From NCBI RefSeq assembly GCF_023715485.1, contig NZ_JAMBOF010000013.1, forward strand, positions 51,137 to 115,136: a stretch of 64,000 bases of DNA. The letters run 5' to 3'. Each line of letters starts with the position of its first letter. Within the stretch, counting starts at the first letter, position 1. Positions 1-9,965 of this stretch are shown here, piece by piece. Under the pieces are notes generated by a model. The model did no database searches. It saw only the letters and a list, made by a program, of their open reading frames with translations, and was not told the origin of the DNA. The stretch is from Mesobacillus subterraneus. GTDB taxonomy: Bacteria; Bacillota; Bacilli; Bacillales; Cytobacillaceae. Made by a program: the position numbers and the translations under genes.

Positions 1-48
1 GAATTTTGAGGCAGTTAAATCCATCATGTACATAATGCCAAACCCCCT

Positions 49-1188
49 TTATTTATTGGCGTATCTCTGGATAATTTCAGCAATAAGTGCGGCCCTGTAT
101 GGGAGATTAGATAAATCAACATGCTCCTTCTCAGTGTGGGCTCCATCACCAAGCGGCCCCAGTCCATCGATTGTCGGAATGCCCATCCCTGAGGTGAAGT
201 TGCCGTCGCTCGCTCCGCCTGAAGATCCTTCATTTAAATCATATCCGTGTGATGCGGCGATTCCCTTCAACTCGTCATACAATTCAATAACTGCCTCCGT
301 CCGTTCAAGAGGGTATCGATCGATTTCTCCAATAACCTCGACCAATGTTCCTTTTACAAAAACAGGCCTGTTTAAGATTGCTTCTGTAATCTTTTCTGCC
401 TGTGCTTTTTTGGTGATGCGAACATCAATTTCTGCTAACGCTTCCTTGGCAATGACATTCCCTCGGGTACCGCCTTTCACTACCCCGACATTCACCGAAA
501 TCCCTTCATCACGGTTTTCAAGCTTTTTCAAATCTAGGATTTGATGAGCCAGCTCTTCGATTGCACTGGCACCATCCCAGGCATTTATACCAGCATGTGC
601 TGCAATTCCTTGAACTTTCATAAGGAACTGAGCTGCTCCTTTTCTTTCGGTTTTTACAGCACCATCCGGTCCGATACTTGATTCCGGAACAAATACGACT
701 GAGCTTTTTGCAGCTTCCTTGAGAATAATCTCCTTCGAATGGCCACTGCCTATTTCTTCATCAGTCGTTACCAGGAATGTAATTTTCTTGTTCAACTCTG
801 CACCAGTTTCTTGCAACGCCTTTAATGCCCATAGTGTTATTGAAAGGCCGCCTTTCATATCAAAAACCCCAGGACCATAGAGAAGGTTTCCATCCTGCTT
901 TATTGGAAGAACCCCCACATCCCAAACCGTGTCCATATGGCCGATTACTAAAATCTGACCTTCTTCGTCCCCTGCTCCATATGTAAATTTGTATTGGTTG
1001 CCAACTTCCTGTTTCTCAATCATTTCGACGGAACCGCCAACTAATCTATCGAATTCTTCCCGGAGTACATCACCGCACTTATCTACAAGTGCTTTTGTAT
1101 GGGACGGAGATTCAGCTTTTGTTAACCTAAGCAAAGTGTCTGTGATGTAGTTACTGTGCTCTTTAAGGTAATTTAAAATATCAGACAT
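49..1188 (-). CDS. M20 family metallopeptidase (carboxypeptidase G2-like)
   Basis: The 379-residue product is a cytosolic zinc amidohydrolase of the M20/ArgE/DapE/CPG2 class, expected to cleave an N-acyl amino acid or a terminal peptide bond. Visible motifs are GHMDT (H84, D86), GVFDMKGG with bridging D110, TTDEEIGS with catalytic E144/E145, and a C-terminal GAHTEKE histidine near 351. Length is normal for the family and there is no signal peptide. It is the last gene of the 11-gene operon. Its ATG lies inside the end of the amidase gene (8-bp overlap), with AAAGGA upstream, so translation is probably coupled. The substrate is unknown. The importer and amidase genes upstream suggest a peptide or amide taken up by the same operon. 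Confidence 0.9.
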   Translation of the reverse strand: MSDILNYLKEHSNYITDTLLRLTKAESPSHTKALVDKCGDVLREEFDRLVGGSVEMIEKQEVGNQYKFTYGAGDEEGQILVIGHMDTVWDVGVLPIKQDGNLLYGPGVFDMKGGLSITLWALKALQETGAELNKKITFLVTTDEEIGSGHSKEIILKEAAKSSVVFVPESSIGPDGAVKTERKGAAQFLMKVQGIAAHAGINAWDGASAIEELAHQILDLKKLENRDEGISVNVGVVKGGTRGNVIAKEALAEIDVRITKKAQAEKITEAILNRPVFVKGTLVEVIGEIDRYPLERTEAVIELYDELKGIAASHGYDLNEGSSGGASDGNFTSGMGIPTIDGLGPLGDGAHTEKEHVDLSNLPYRAALIAEIIQRYANK

Positions 1189-2518
1189 TCAACTGAATTC
1201 CTTTCATTGATTTGGATAGCAGCTTTTCTAAATTGACCGCTGCTTCAATCATTCCTTTGTCCTCGAAACGTCTTCCGACAAGTTGTAGTCCAACCGGAAG
1301 CTTATTCTTTGTAAACCCTCCGTTAACCGTTATAGCTGGATGTCCAGTAACATTGAATAACCCGGTAAATTTCATTTCGTTATCATCCTTAAGGGCTGGA
1401 TCCTCTTCAGGTGCAGGATAAGGAACAGTAGGCATGAGCAGAAAATCCACGTCTTCCAATACTCCGTCCACATCCTTTCTCGCACTCACTAATTCATTTT
1501 TCGCTTTCAAGTAATCAAGAGATCGATGAACCAAACCAGCCTCAATCTGTTTATATGTTAAAGGAGCATACTCTTCTTTCCTGGAAATCCATTTTTCATG
1601 AATTGAAGCCGCTTCCGGTAAAAGCACATTCATAACGATCTCTTCTGTAATATCAAAGTACTTCAACTCGATTTCATGTACAGTCCATTCTAGTTTCTTT
1701 ACATGTTCTAATGCCTCTTTATAAATTCTTGCTACCTCTTCGTTTACATCTGAGACTTTGTCAGCTGGAAGGACTCCGATAATCACATTTTCATTTTTGG
1801 GAATTTTTGCAGAGTGAAAACCCGGCACAAGTGCTTCCATCACAACCATTAAATCTTTCGAACTTTTAGCCAAGGGACCGGCATGATCGAGTGAGGGCGA
1901 TAATGGAAATAGACCTTCGAGTGAAAGCAAGCCATATGTCGGTTTAAGCCCTGCAATCCCACAATAAGAAGCGGGAATTCTTATAGATCCTCCCGTATCT
2001 GAACCAAGAGAAAACAACCCAATCCCGGCAGCGACCGATGCAGCAGAACCGCCGCTAGATCCTCCAGCAGTCTTTGTCAGATCCCAGGGATTGTTTGTCT
2101 GCCCATACTCCGGGTGAACAATTCCATAAGCAAACTCCAGCATATTCGTTTTACCAATGAGAATGGCTCCGCAATTCTTCAGCCGTGATACCAATGGAGC
2201 AGTGGTGTCAGGGATATACCCCTTAAGGATCTTGGACCCGCACGTCGTCCTGACTCCTTGTGTATAATAAAGATCCTTTACGCTGTATGGAATGCCGTAT
2301 AAAACATGCTTCACTTCATTTCTTAAAAAAGCATCCTCAGCCTCTTTCGCTGCTTGCTTGGCTTCTGATTCCATTACCGTAATAAAACTGTTAAGTTTTG
2401 AGTCAACTTCTTTAAGCCTTTCGAAGGTGCTTCTGACTAGTTCAACAGGCGACAATTCCTTTCGTCTGTATAACTCAGCCACTTCCAAAATCGATAAATC
2501 GGAACACTTTTTCATCAT
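1181..2518 (-). CDS. Amidase (amidase-signature family, GatA-like)
   Basis: This 445-residue protein carries the full Ser-cisSer-Lys amidase signature: K81 in YSVKD, the glycine-serine loop AGGSSGGS around 151-158 (cis-Ser) and the nucleophile in GSDTGGSIRIPA near S178. It should hydrolyse a C-N amide bond and release ammonia or an amine. GatA itself is less likely, because no gatC or gatB is adjacent and the gene sits in a transporter operon. The start ATG overlaps the stop of a 33-codon ORF (GAATGATG), with AAAAGGTGATGA upstream. The next gene, for the M20 peptidase, overlaps its 3' end. Substrate unknown. Confidence 0.9.
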   Translation of the reverse strand: MMKKCSDLSILEVAELYRRKELSPVELVRSTFERLKEVDSKLNSFITVMESEAKQAAKEAEDAFLRNEVKHVLYGIPYSVKDLYYTQGVRTTCGSKILKGYIPDTTAPLVSRLKNCGAILIGKTNMLEFAYGIVHPEYGQTNNPWDLTKTAGGSSGGSAASVAAGIGLFSLGSDTGGSIRIPASYCGIAGLKPTYGLLSLEGLFPLSPSLDHAGPLAKSSKDLMVVMEALVPGFHSAKIPKNENVIIGVLPADKVSDVNEEVARIYKEALEHVKKLEWTVHEIELKYFDITEEIVMNVLLPEAASIHEKWISRKEEYAPLTYKQIEAGLVHRSLDYLKAKNELVSARKDVDGVLEDVDFLLMPTVPYPAPEEDPALKDDNEMKFTGLFNVTGHPAITVNGGFTKNKLPVGLQLVGRRFEDKGMIEAAVNLEKLLSKSMKGIQLNV

Positions 2519-2616
2519 TCATCACCTTTTGCCAGTAAAGGATCAATCCTATTTACCTGTGCTGTTACCAGGAAGCAATCGACCTCGCCAGCCTCCAGAA
2601 TCCAATACTTCCACAT
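2515..2616 (-). CDS. Small 33-codon ORF between binding protein and amidase
   Basis: A short reading frame (starting MWKYWILEAGEVD) begins at an ATG preceded by a textbook AGGAGG seven bases upstream. It ends with TGA overlapping the amidase start. It is neither secreted nor membrane-spanning, and I do not recognise a family. The strong ribosome site and stop-start overlap argue that it is translated, perhaps only as a leader peptide that couples translation into the amidase gene. A longer reading of the same frame, upstream to 2724, overlaps the binding-protein gene and is unlikely. Confidence 0.55.
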   Translation of the reverse strand: MWKYWILEAGEVDCFLVTAQVNRIDPLLAKGDE

Positions 2617-2687
2617 GGCTTTTCCTCCTGAATTTGATTGAATAAAACGACCGCATACAATAAAGTCCTGCGGTCGTTTTACTGGAA

Positions 2688-4328
2688 TTATTCTTTCGTC
2701 ATCTTCTGGAACGGAACATACCATGTGTTCATTGGATTGATTTCATAACCTTTTACCCAAGATCTTTGAGTAGCCTGGACAAGACGCTGTGCAGGGAAGA
2801 TGTATGGAACTTCTTCACTCATGACTGCCTGGATTTCCTTGTAGATTTCCTCACGTCTGCCTTCATCGACGGTCTTTCTGCCTTCTTCCAATAGCTGATC
2901 GACTTTGCTGTTTTCATAGAATGCAAGGTTAAAGCCTGGGCCCTTACTAGTAGAATGAGCAAAGTACCAAAGGTTGTAATCTGGGTCAGCATAATCTGGT
3001 GTCCATGCTGCCAGTGCTAACTGATGGCCGCCTGAAGTAACAGTTTCAAGGAATGTCGGCCATGCCAATGTCTTGATTTTCAGGTCAACACCAATCTTTT
3101 TAAAATCTGATTGCATCATGACTGCAATATTTTTACGTACTTCATTATTCTCGGAAATCAGGATTTCTGTTTCAAAACCGTCTCCGAGTCCTGCCTCTTC
3201 AAGTAATGCCTTAGCTTTATCAAGGTCAAAATCATATTGTTTCACATCGGGGTTATAACCAAACATACCTTCAGGAATGATTCCGCCGATACGCTTACCA
3301 GCTCCAAGAAGAATATCATTATTGATAGAATCGTAGTTTACAGCGTGTGCCAATGCCTGTCGGACCTTCACATTATCAAGAGGTTTCTTCTCCATGTTAA
3401 TCGCGATATCGTCAATTTGATACCCAGGTTGTGTGATGACATCGATTCCCTCTGTGCCTTCCATTTGCTTCATGACATCAGGAGATAGCATAGAGTAATC
3501 CAGCAAATCTACTTCTCCTTTTTCGAGCATGAGTCTAGCAGTTGAAGGCTCGTTAACAATCATAACGTTGACTGTTTTTAATTTAGGTACTTCTCCCCAG
3601 TAATTCTCATTCGCTTTTAAAACCATTTTCTGGCCGCGATCCCAGCTTTCAAGAATATATGGTCCAGAACCGTAACCCTTATCTGCAAGATAACTTTCAC
3701 CTAAATCATCGCCATGATTTTCAGAAAGTTTTGGATTGACGATATTGGCAAAGACAGTTCCAAGCGTTTTGATGAATGGAGCAAATGGTTTCTCAAGAGT
3801 AATTTTGATTGTGTGATCATCCACAATTTCAAAACTATCCTTCGAAATAACCTTTTTAAATTGTCCAGCAGCAGATTTTCCAATATCAATTGCACGAGTG
3901 AACGAATACTTTACAGCTTCTGCCGTTACTGGAGATCCATCATGGAATTTGGCTTCCTTATTCAAGTAGAAAGTATAAGTCAAACCATCATCAGAAACAT
4001 CCCACTTTTCAGCCAGTTGAGGTTTGACTTCAGTATCTGTGCCATCATAAGTAACGAGGCGATCATAAAGCATATATGTTACACGGAACGAAGTATTTGC
4101 AGCAGTGCCATGTGGGTCAAGGTGAGGTATATCCTGGTTGGTGGCGAAATTGAAGACTTCTGGATTTCCAGAACCCTGTGGTTCTGCTGGTGTTTCGTTC
4201 TTTTCTTCTTTCTTACCCTCTGCCGGTGTAGTCGTCGTCTCTTGGTTGTACTTATTACATCCAGTCAAAGCAAGTAACAGAATCAGGGCCATGGTCATCA
4301 CTTTAAATAAGATACTTTTCCTCTTCAT
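2688..4328 (-). CDS. ABC transporter substrate-binding lipoprotein, family 5 (Opp/Dpp type)
   Basis: A 546-residue extracytoplasmic solute receptor of the family that feeds oligopeptide, dipeptide, nickel and glutathione importers. A basic N terminus and hydrophobic stretch end in the lipobox LALTGC (C24), followed by a Glu/Lys-rich linker. The family-5 signature region around ATNQDIPHLDPH follows, and length is typical. It is fifth from the 3' end of the operon, and the two permeases and two ATPases of one complete importer lie directly upstream. The ATG start is supported by a GGGGGG ribosome site. Ligand specificity cannot be read from sequence; amidase and peptidase downstream suggest an amide or peptide ligand. 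Confidence 0.92.
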   Translation of the reverse strand: MKRKSILFKVMTMALILLLALTGCNKYNQETTTTPAEGKKEEKNETPAEPQGSGNPEVFNFATNQDIPHLDPHGTAANTSFRVTYMLYDRLVTYDGTDTEVKPQLAEKWDVSDDGLTYTFYLNKEAKFHDGSPVTAEAVKYSFTRAIDIGKSAAGQFKKVISKDSFEIVDDHTIKITLEKPFAPFIKTLGTVFANIVNPKLSENHGDDLGESYLADKGYGSGPYILESWDRGQKMVLKANENYWGEVPKLKTVNVMIVNEPSTARLMLEKGEVDLLDYSMLSPDVMKQMEGTEGIDVITQPGYQIDDIAINMEKKPLDNVKVRQALAHAVNYDSINNDILLGAGKRIGGIIPEGMFGYNPDVKQYDFDLDKAKALLEEAGLGDGFETEILISENNEVRKNIAVMMQSDFKKIGVDLKIKTLAWPTFLETVTSGGHQLALAAWTPDYADPDYNLWYFAHSTSKGPGFNLAFYENSKVDQLLEEGRKTVDEGRREEIYKEIQAVMSEEVPYIFPAQRLVQATQRSWVKGYEINPMNTWYVPFQKMTKE

Positions 4329-4412
4329 TTGTTTCCCCCCAGATTTTTAGTGGATGTTTTATTACTAGCAAAGCTTTAAAAGGCAGGAATCACCCCTTTC
4401 AAAGAATTCAAA

Positions 4413-5231
4413 TTACCTATTTTTAGGATCAAGTAAATCTCTCATGCCATCACCCAATAAGTTAAAACCTAAGACGGTCACGAGGATCGCTAAACCAGGG
4501 AATGTGGCGGCCCACCAGGCATCACGGAGGATTTCCCTGCTCGAGGATAGCATCGCTCCCCACTCAGGAGAAGGAGGCTGAGCTCCCAACCCGATAAAAC
4601 TTAGACCAGCTGCAGCCAGGATGACGAACCCTAAATCCAAGCTCGCCTGGATGCTTGCTGGAGCAATCGCGTTTGGAATGATTTCCTTAAATAAAATCCT
4701 AAAAGGGTTGGCTCCGATCGCTCTTGCTGATTCAATAAACTCCGAGCTCTTGATAGACAGGACTGACGAGCGGACAATCCTTGTGTACCACGGCCACCAT
4801 GTTATCGCTAATGCCAGCAGGACATTTTCAATCGATGGCCCAAGGGCTGCGGCTATGGACATCGACAGTATGATGCCTGGAAAGCTGAGGAAAATGTCAG
4901 TAAGCCTCATGATTACCTGGTCTACCATACCACCTACATAACCTGCTATTGCGCCAAGGATGGTGCCGATTGGGAATGAGATCAAAACGACCATTAACCC
5001 AATCTTTAAAGAAATCCGTGTTCCAAAGATAATCCGGCTTAGTATATCCCTTCCTACTTCATCCGTCCCGAACAAATGCTCGGAACTGGGAGGAAGCAAT
5101 TTTTGTCCCAGATTTACCTCCAGGGGATCCTTAGGGGCAAGCCATGGTGCGAATATGGCTAAAATGATGATCATTGCTACCAGGAAAATCCCTAACACTG
5201 TTAAAGGACTTTGTAATATCCGTCTAACCAC
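4413..5231 (-). CDS. ABC transporter permease, DppC/OppC type
   Basis: A 272-residue inner-membrane permease. It has an N-terminal membrane segment, then the DppC signature LLPPSSEHLFGTDEVGRD that precedes the binding-protein-dependent transport domain, with about five further helices. The EAA-type loop (ESARAIGANP...IIPNAIAP) that contacts the ATPases is present. It pairs with the DppB-type permease immediately upstream to form the translocation path of the importer. The start is GTG with AGGAGG eight bases upstream. Eighty-four bases separate it from the binding-protein gene. Confidence 0.93.
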   Translation of the reverse strand: MVRRILQSPLTVLGIFLVAMIIILAIFAPWLAPKDPLEVNLGQKLLPPSSEHLFGTDEVGRDILSRIIFGTRISLKIGLMVVLISFPIGTILGAIAGYVGGMVDQVIMRLTDIFLSFPGIILSMSIAAALGPSIENVLLALAITWWPWYTRIVRSSVLSIKSSEFIESARAIGANPFRILFKEIIPNAIAPASIQASLDLGFVILAAAGLSFIGLGAQPPSPEWGAMLSSSREILRDAWWAATFPGLAILVTVLGFNLLGDGMRDLLDPKNR

Positions 5232-5246
5232 TTAAATTGCCTCCTT

Positions 5247-6260
5247 TTAATCATAGTTAAGTCGAGGATCGACAACCTGATAGAGTATATCGATGATAAG
5301 GTTTACGAGAATGAAGAGAACGGCGATCAGAATCGTGACGGCCATAACAGCCGGAAAGTCCAGGTATGTAATGGCATTGACCGCATACTTGCCAAGTCCT
5401 GGCCACGAAAACACCGACTCAACGAGGACACTTCCACCTAGAGAATGACCAAATGTCATGCCAAGAAGCGTCATAATCGGCATCATCCCATTCCTTAATG
5501 CATGGCCGTAAAGTACTCGCTTTTCTGATCCACCTTTTGCAAAGGCCGTTCTGATATAGTCACTTCTTAACACTTCAAGCATGGATGATCTCGTCATTCT
5601 TGTAATCATCCCGATTGTTACGGCAGCTTGCGTAATCCCAGGGAGGATTAAATGGATCACCGCTGATTTAAAGACCGTCCAATTTCCTGTCAGAATCGCA
5701 TCAATTGTGTACATTCCAGTGATTGTCTCTGGAGGAGTGAGCCCTGTATCTAACCGTCCTGAACCAGGTAAAACCCCAAGCTTTAAATAGAAGAATAATA
5801 GAAAGATGATTCCCAGCCAGAAGGCCGGCATGGCCACCCCTACGAGTGCCATGACCCTAGCAAATTGATCAGCTGCTTTATCCTTCTTGCTCGCACTTAT
5901 GACACCTAAAGGTATACCTATTAAAATCGTGATAAACATCGAGAAAAAAGTTAATTCTAAAGTTGCCGGAAAATATTGTTTGATATCCTCCATTACGGGC
6001 TGATGAGAATAATTACTGTTTCCAAGATCCCCTTGAAGTAAATTTTTCATGTAATTGGCATACTGCACATAAACAGGATCATTCAGGCCCATTTTTTCCT
6101 GCAACTCTTCGATTACCTTCGCATCTGCGTATGGACCTGCAGCTAATCGAGCTGGATCACCAGGAATGGTATTCGAGATAAAGAAAGTCAAAATGCTTAT
6201 TCCAATCAAAATCGGTATCATGAGGAAAATCCTTTTTACCGTGTAACGAAGTGCGTCCAC
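5247..6260 (-). CDS. ABC transporter permease, DppB/OppB type
   Basis: A 337-residue integral membrane protein with the DppB N-terminal motif (RIFLMIPILIGISILTFF, then IPGDPARLAAGP) and about six membrane helices. A cytoplasmic EAA loop lies near YIRTAFAKGGSEKRVLYGHA. It is the partner of the downstream DppC-type permease in the same ABC importer. Translation starts at GTG, with AAAGGAGG well placed upstream. Family assignment is secure; the transported compound is not known. Confidence 0.93.
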   Translation of the reverse strand: MDALRYTVKRIFLMIPILIGISILTFFISNTIPGDPARLAAGPYADAKVIEELQEKMGLNDPVYVQYANYMKNLLQGDLGNSNYSHQPVMEDIKQYFPATLELTFFSMFITILIGIPLGVISASKKDKAADQFARVMALVGVAMPAFWLGIIFLLFFYLKLGVLPGSGRLDTGLTPPETITGMYTIDAILTGNWTVFKSAVIHLILPGITQAAVTIGMITRMTRSSMLEVLRSDYIRTAFAKGGSEKRVLYGHALRNGMMPIMTLLGMTFGHSLGGSVLVESVFSWPGLGKYAVNAITYLDFPAVMAVTILIAVLFILVNLIIDILYQVVDPRLNYD

Positions 6261-6280
6261 CGATCCCGCCTCCTTTTAGG

Positions 6281-7276
6281 TTAAGAAATATGGATCTTTG
6301 TTTTCGTACTCTGCTCAGGGTGTACATGAATACATGACGCCCAGTGTCCCATCGCTTTTTCCCTGAGCTCAGGTGTTTCCATTTTACATTCAGGAGTAGC
6401 TGCCGGGCACCGTGTATGGAATGCACAGCCTGTAGGAGGGTTGATCGGGCTTGGAAGATCTCCCTGCAGAATAATTCTATCTCGCTTTTTTGTAGGATCC
6501 GGAAGCGGTACGGCTGTTAACAGTGCCTTTGTATAAGGGTGCAGCGGGTTCCTGTACAATTCATCAACATCAGCGATCTCAACTATTTTTCCTAAATACA
6601 TTACAGCTACCCTGTCGGAAATATGCTGTACTACCGAAAGATCATGAGAGATGAACATATAACTCAAGTTAAATTCCTTCTGCAAATCCACCATAAGATT
6701 CAGAACCTGGGACTGAACCGATACATCAAGCGCTGATACTGGTTCATCAGCTATGATCAATTTCGGATTCAATGTGAGGGCGCGGGCTATCCCGATCCTT
6801 TGCCTCTGTCCCCCTGAAAATTCGTGCGGATATCGGTCAAGCTGGTCTTTGCGAATGCCGATTTTATCAATCAGGCCTTCAACAACTTTCATCCTTTCCT
6901 GTCTGTTTCCTGCACCATGAACGATCAGCGGGGTTTCAAGGATCGTACGAACTGTACTCCTGGGGTTTAAGGAAGCATAAGGGTCTTGGAAGACAATTTG
7001 CATATCCTTCCGCAATTCCTTCATTTCCTTCCTCGGAAGATGGGTAATATTTTTTCCACCGAAAAAGATATCTCCGGAAGTTGGCTTTATTAACTTGAGG
7101 ATTGTACGGCCCAAACTTGACTTTCCACAGCCAGATTCACCAACAATCCCTAACGTTTCCCCTTGCTCAATATGAAAGCTTACTCCATCCACTGCTTTTA
7201 CTTTTTTCTTTTCACCCAGGAATCCCTTTTTAATTGTGAAGTGTTGCTTCAAGTCCTTCACTTCCAGAAGAGCCAT
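6281..7276 (-). CDS. ABC transporter ATP-binding protein, OppF/DppF type
   Basis: A 331-residue ATPase with Walker A (GESGCGKSS, 46-54), the Q-loop at [11 protein letters not shown], signature FSGGQRQR, Walker B LIIADEP and the H-loop (FISHDLSV). A C-terminal oligopeptide-transporter extension contains clustered cysteines ([14 protein letters not shown]), which in this family may hold an iron-sulfur centre. It would energise the importer together with the OppD-type ATPase upstream, whose gene overlaps it by 47 bp. The ATG start follows GGGGGGAG. Confidence 0.93.
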   Translation of the reverse strand: MALLEVKDLKQHFTIKKGFLGEKKKVKAVDGVSFHIEQGETLGIVGESGCGKSSLGRTILKLIKPTSGDIFFGGKNITHLPRKEMKELRKDMQIVFQDPYASLNPRSTVRTILETPLIVHGAGNRQERMKVVEGLIDKIGIRKDQLDRYPHEFSGGQRQRIGIARALTLNPKLIIADEPVSALDVSVQSQVLNLMVDLQKEFNLSYMFISHDLSVVQHISDRVAVMYLGKIVEIADVDELYRNPLHPYTKALLTAVPLPDPTKKRDRIILQGDLPSPINPPTGCAFHTRCPAATPECKMETPELREKAMGHWASCIHVHPEQSTKTKIHIS

Positions 7277-8246
7277 TCATTTCTCCCCCCTTTTCTTCGT
7301 ATAGCCAGCAAGCTGCTGTATGATCTTCTCCTACACTGCTCATTGGAGGAGTTTTACCTTTACAAATTTCCATTGCGGAACTGCAGCGATCAAAGAAGCG
7401 GCAGCCCTGTGGCATTTTATCTGGTGATGGAACCATTCCAGGAATGGATCCAAGCTTTGCTTTTTTAACTCCTAATTTCGGAATGGATTCAAGAAGGCCT
7501 TTTGTATAAGGGTGCTTAGGATTAAGAAATAACTCCTTAACATTGGCCTGCTCTACAATTTTGCCAGCATACATAACAACAACACGGTCACATACCTCAG
7601 CAACTACACCGAGATCATGGGTGATCATGATAATCCCCATCTCGTTAACCTCTTTAAGGTGGTTCATTAAATCGAGGATTTGTGCTTGAACGGTTACATC
7701 CAAGGCAGTTGTTGGTTCATCACAAATCAATAGACTCGGGTTGCATGCCATGGCAACAGCAATCATGATTCTCTGCCTCATCCCGCCAGATAATTGATGT
7801 GGATATTCCGAAGCTATTTCCTCTGCTCTCGGTAACCCAACTTCATTCAAAAGCTCTATGACCCGCTGTTTCCGCTGCTCCTTATTTAAATCTGTATGAA
7901 GAATAAGCGTCTCTTCAATTTGCCTTCCCACAGTATGAAGAGGATTCAATGACGTCAACGGATCCTGGAAAATCATCGCCATTTTATTGCCTCTAATTTT
8001 CTCCATTTTTCTTTTAGAGTAGGAGGTTACATCTTCATGATCGAGATTGATAACACCCTCAAGCTTTGCTTTTTCAGGTAAAAGGCGCATTACCGATAGT
8101 GCGGTCATGCTTTTGCCGCAGCCTGACTCACCGACAATACCTACTGTCTCGCCTTTATTTACCTGGAGAGAGATCTCATCTAAAATTTTCACGTATTTCC
8201 CATCTCTCTTAAGAGATAGTGATACATCATTCAGTTCAAGCAACAT
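7230..8246 (-). CDS. ABC transporter ATP-binding protein, OppD/DppD type
   Basis: A 338-residue ATPase with Walker [10 protein letters not shown] (39-47), [30 protein letters not shown] and a C-terminal cysteine motif ([14 protein letters not shown]) typical of OppD/DppD. It forms the ATPase pair with the OppF-type protein whose start lies within its 3' end. The C-terminal tail past the cysteine motif runs about 30 residues into the overlap. It directly follows the GntR regulator gene in the operon. Confidence 0.93.
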   Translation of the reverse strand: MLLELNDVSLSLKRDGKYVKILDEISLQVNKGETVGIVGESGCGKSMTALSVMRLLPEKAKLEGVINLDHEDVTSYSKRKMEKIRGNKMAMIFQDPLTSLNPLHTVGRQIEETLILHTDLNKEQRKQRVIELLNEVGLPRAEEIASEYPHQLSGGMRQRIMIAVAMACNPSLLICDEPTTALDVTVQAQILDLMNHLKEVNEMGIIMITHDLGVVAEVCDRVVVMYAGKIVEQANVKELFLNPKHPYTKGLLESIPKLGVKKAKLGSIPGMVPSPDKMPQGCRFFDRCSSAMEICKGKTPPMSSVGEDHTAACWLYEEKGGEMNGSSGSEGLEATLHN

Positions 8247-8259
8247 AAAAACACCACCC

Positions 8260-8919
8260 TTATATAGTCAGAAGGCCCTTGACCTCTTTTAGTTCATTCA
8301 GTGCGTGAACATAATGATCGGAAAACTCCCTGCTGACTCTATCTGTGTCCTTTGACTTCAAAGCATCAAGCAGTTTTCTATGGTTTTCTACAACAAGCGC
8401 TGCTCTCGCAGGAAGCTTGTTAGCAACTGTCAAAAACATGGCCCCAACCTGGGTATCCAACTGCTGATGCATGTGGATCAATCTTTTATGCCTAGAAGCA
8501 CTGACAATCACGCTATGAAAATCTATATCACACTTTGCCTCTGTTTCTAAGTCCTTCTCATCCATAGCATGCTGGAACTCTTCCAATAACGATTCCAGCC
8601 TGCTAAAATCTTTATCTATTAAATGAGGGATTGCAAGGCTTGCTGCCTTTGCTTCCAGCAGAGCCCTGAGAGTATAAATCTCATATGCATCCTGAGAAGA
8701 AAGTGTCGTAACATGTGTTCCCTTATTAGTTTCATGTTTGATCAACCCTTCATTTTGCAGTAACATCAGAGCCTCTCTTATCGGCCCGCGTGATATATTA
8801 AGACTTTCTGCAAGCTGGGCTTGGTTCACTTTTTCGCCAGGCTTCAATGACCCATTCAGTATCATTTTCCTGATGATTTTAGCTACATGATCGGAAAGAT
8901 TTTCATGGTTTAAATGCAT
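8260..8919 (-). CDS. GntR family regulator, FCD (FadR) subfamily
   Basis: A transcription factor with an N-terminal winged helix (KPGEKVNQAQLAESLNISRGPIREAL) and an all-helical C-terminal FCD ligand domain that usually binds a small carboxylate through a metal. The reading frame could start at 8937. The Met seven codons later is preferred because GCGGAG lies six bases before it. Its 5' end overlaps the dehydrogenase gene upstream, so it is co-transcribed with the operon it presumably controls. No clear palindromic operator was recognised near the 10.8-kb promoter. Confidence 0.88.
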   Translation of the reverse strand: MHLNHENLSDHVAKIIRKMILNGSLKPGEKVNQAQLAESLNISRGPIREALMLLQNEGLIKHETNKGTHVTTLSSQDAYEIYTLRALLEAKAASLAIPHLIDKDFSRLESLLEEFQHAMDEKDLETEAKCDIDFHSVIVSASRHKRLIHMHQQLDTQVGAMFLTVANKLPARAALVVENHRKLLDALKSKDTDRVSREFSDHYVHALNELKEVKGLLTI

Positions 8920-9955
8920 ATTTTTCTCCGCTTTCATACTGTTCTTTTAATTTATATAAGTGATCCCAATCCATTTGAATCGTACCGGTTTCAATCTCTT
9001 TGATGAGAGACACGAGCAATCCTGTCAGTGGCATTGGAATACGATGGTGAGCTCCTATTTCTAAAATGGGGACCAATTGCGAATCAATTTCTGTCTTTCT
9101 TTTTCTGACAGCCAAGTCTCTCCAAATGCCGCTTTTAGTTTTCTTGTTTGCCGCCATTCTTTGTGCGAGCTTTTCCAGCTGCTGATCGAGAATTGACTGA
9201 TTACGCGTCACTCTAGGGTATACAAGCTCAGGGACCCAATCATCAAAACCGATTGGCTTAACACCTTCCTTATCCGCAACCTCCAGTATTTCTGAGCAAA
9301 GTTCCATCAGTGTTTCCCTAAGTTCCATTTTTCTGACAACAGCTGCCATTGTTTCATCAACTAATGCCGTAGCGTATAAAAGTCCAGCGTATGACATCTT
9401 CCCCCACAAGTAGCCCCAAATGTTATCAGTAACCTGAGCTGGCCCCCAGCATTGGAGGATTTTCTGCAAATCCTTAACCCGCTGACTGATTTGCCCATCC
9501 AACTCCCCCAGATAGAGTGCTGCGACTCCGCCATAAAGAATCCTGCCCGGCTCCAAGTAGTCCGCGGAAAAATTAACAAAGCAGCCAATCGTTTTATCTC
9601 TTCCTATCAGACTGGCAATCTCGTTTTCGCAAAGCCCATTTTGGAAAGATACTACTTTGGTTTCTTCCTCAATAAGATGTAAAAATGGCTTCAGTGCTTC
9701 TTTTGTATGCTGTGCCTTAACACTTAGGAACACCGCATCCAGAGCTGGCTTTTTTTTAACTAGCTGTTCCGGTGTATAAGCGTCACATTCAACGGTAAAG
9801 GTTTCATCAGGGCCCTCAATTCTAAGACCGCGGCTATTCATGGCATGCACATGTTCCTGATCTTTATCGCAAAAGGTTACTTTGTTGCCCGCTCTCACAA
9901 GATGAGCTCCTAGTACACCGCCAATCGCGCCTGCACCAATCACTGTAATTTCCAT
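8903..9955 (-). CDS. Ketopantoate reductase (ApbA/PanE) family protein
   Basis: An NAD(P)-dependent dehydrogenase of about 350 residues. The Rossmann motif GAGAIGG (7-13) is at the very N terminus, FQNGLCENE matches the family substrate region, and the helical ApbA C-terminal domain is present. The start ATG at 9955 has GGAGGAG upstream and follows the SDR stop by ten bases; a longer frame is unlikely. Catabolic operons often carry PanE-like enzymes acting on 2-oxo or beta-hydroxy acids other than pantoate precursors, and the context (importer, amidase, SDR) suggests that here. The substrate is inferred, not shown. Confidence 0.8.
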   Translation of the reverse strand: MEITVIGAGAIGGVLGAHLVRAGNKVTFCDKDQEHVHAMNSRGLRIEGPDETFTVECDAYTPEQLVKKKPALDAVFLSVKAQHTKEALKPFLHLIEEETKVVSFQNGLCENEIASLIGRDKTIGCFVNFSADYLEPGRILYGGVAALYLGELDGQISQRVKDLQKILQCWGPAQVTDNIWGYLWGKMSYAGLLYATALVDETMAAVVRKMELRETLMELCSEILEVADKEGVKPIGFDDWVPELVYPRVTRNQSILDQQLEKLAQRMAANKKTKSGIWRDLAVRKRKTEIDSQLVPILEIGAHHRIPMPLTGLLVSLIKEIETGTIQMDWDHLYKLKEQYESGEKYAFKP

Positions 9956-9965
9956 TAGACTCCTC

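Noticed and set aside
3714..4277. 187-codon plus-strand frame inside the substrate-binding protein gene
   Set aside because: Antisense shadow of a well-supported gene; composition is unlike a real protein.
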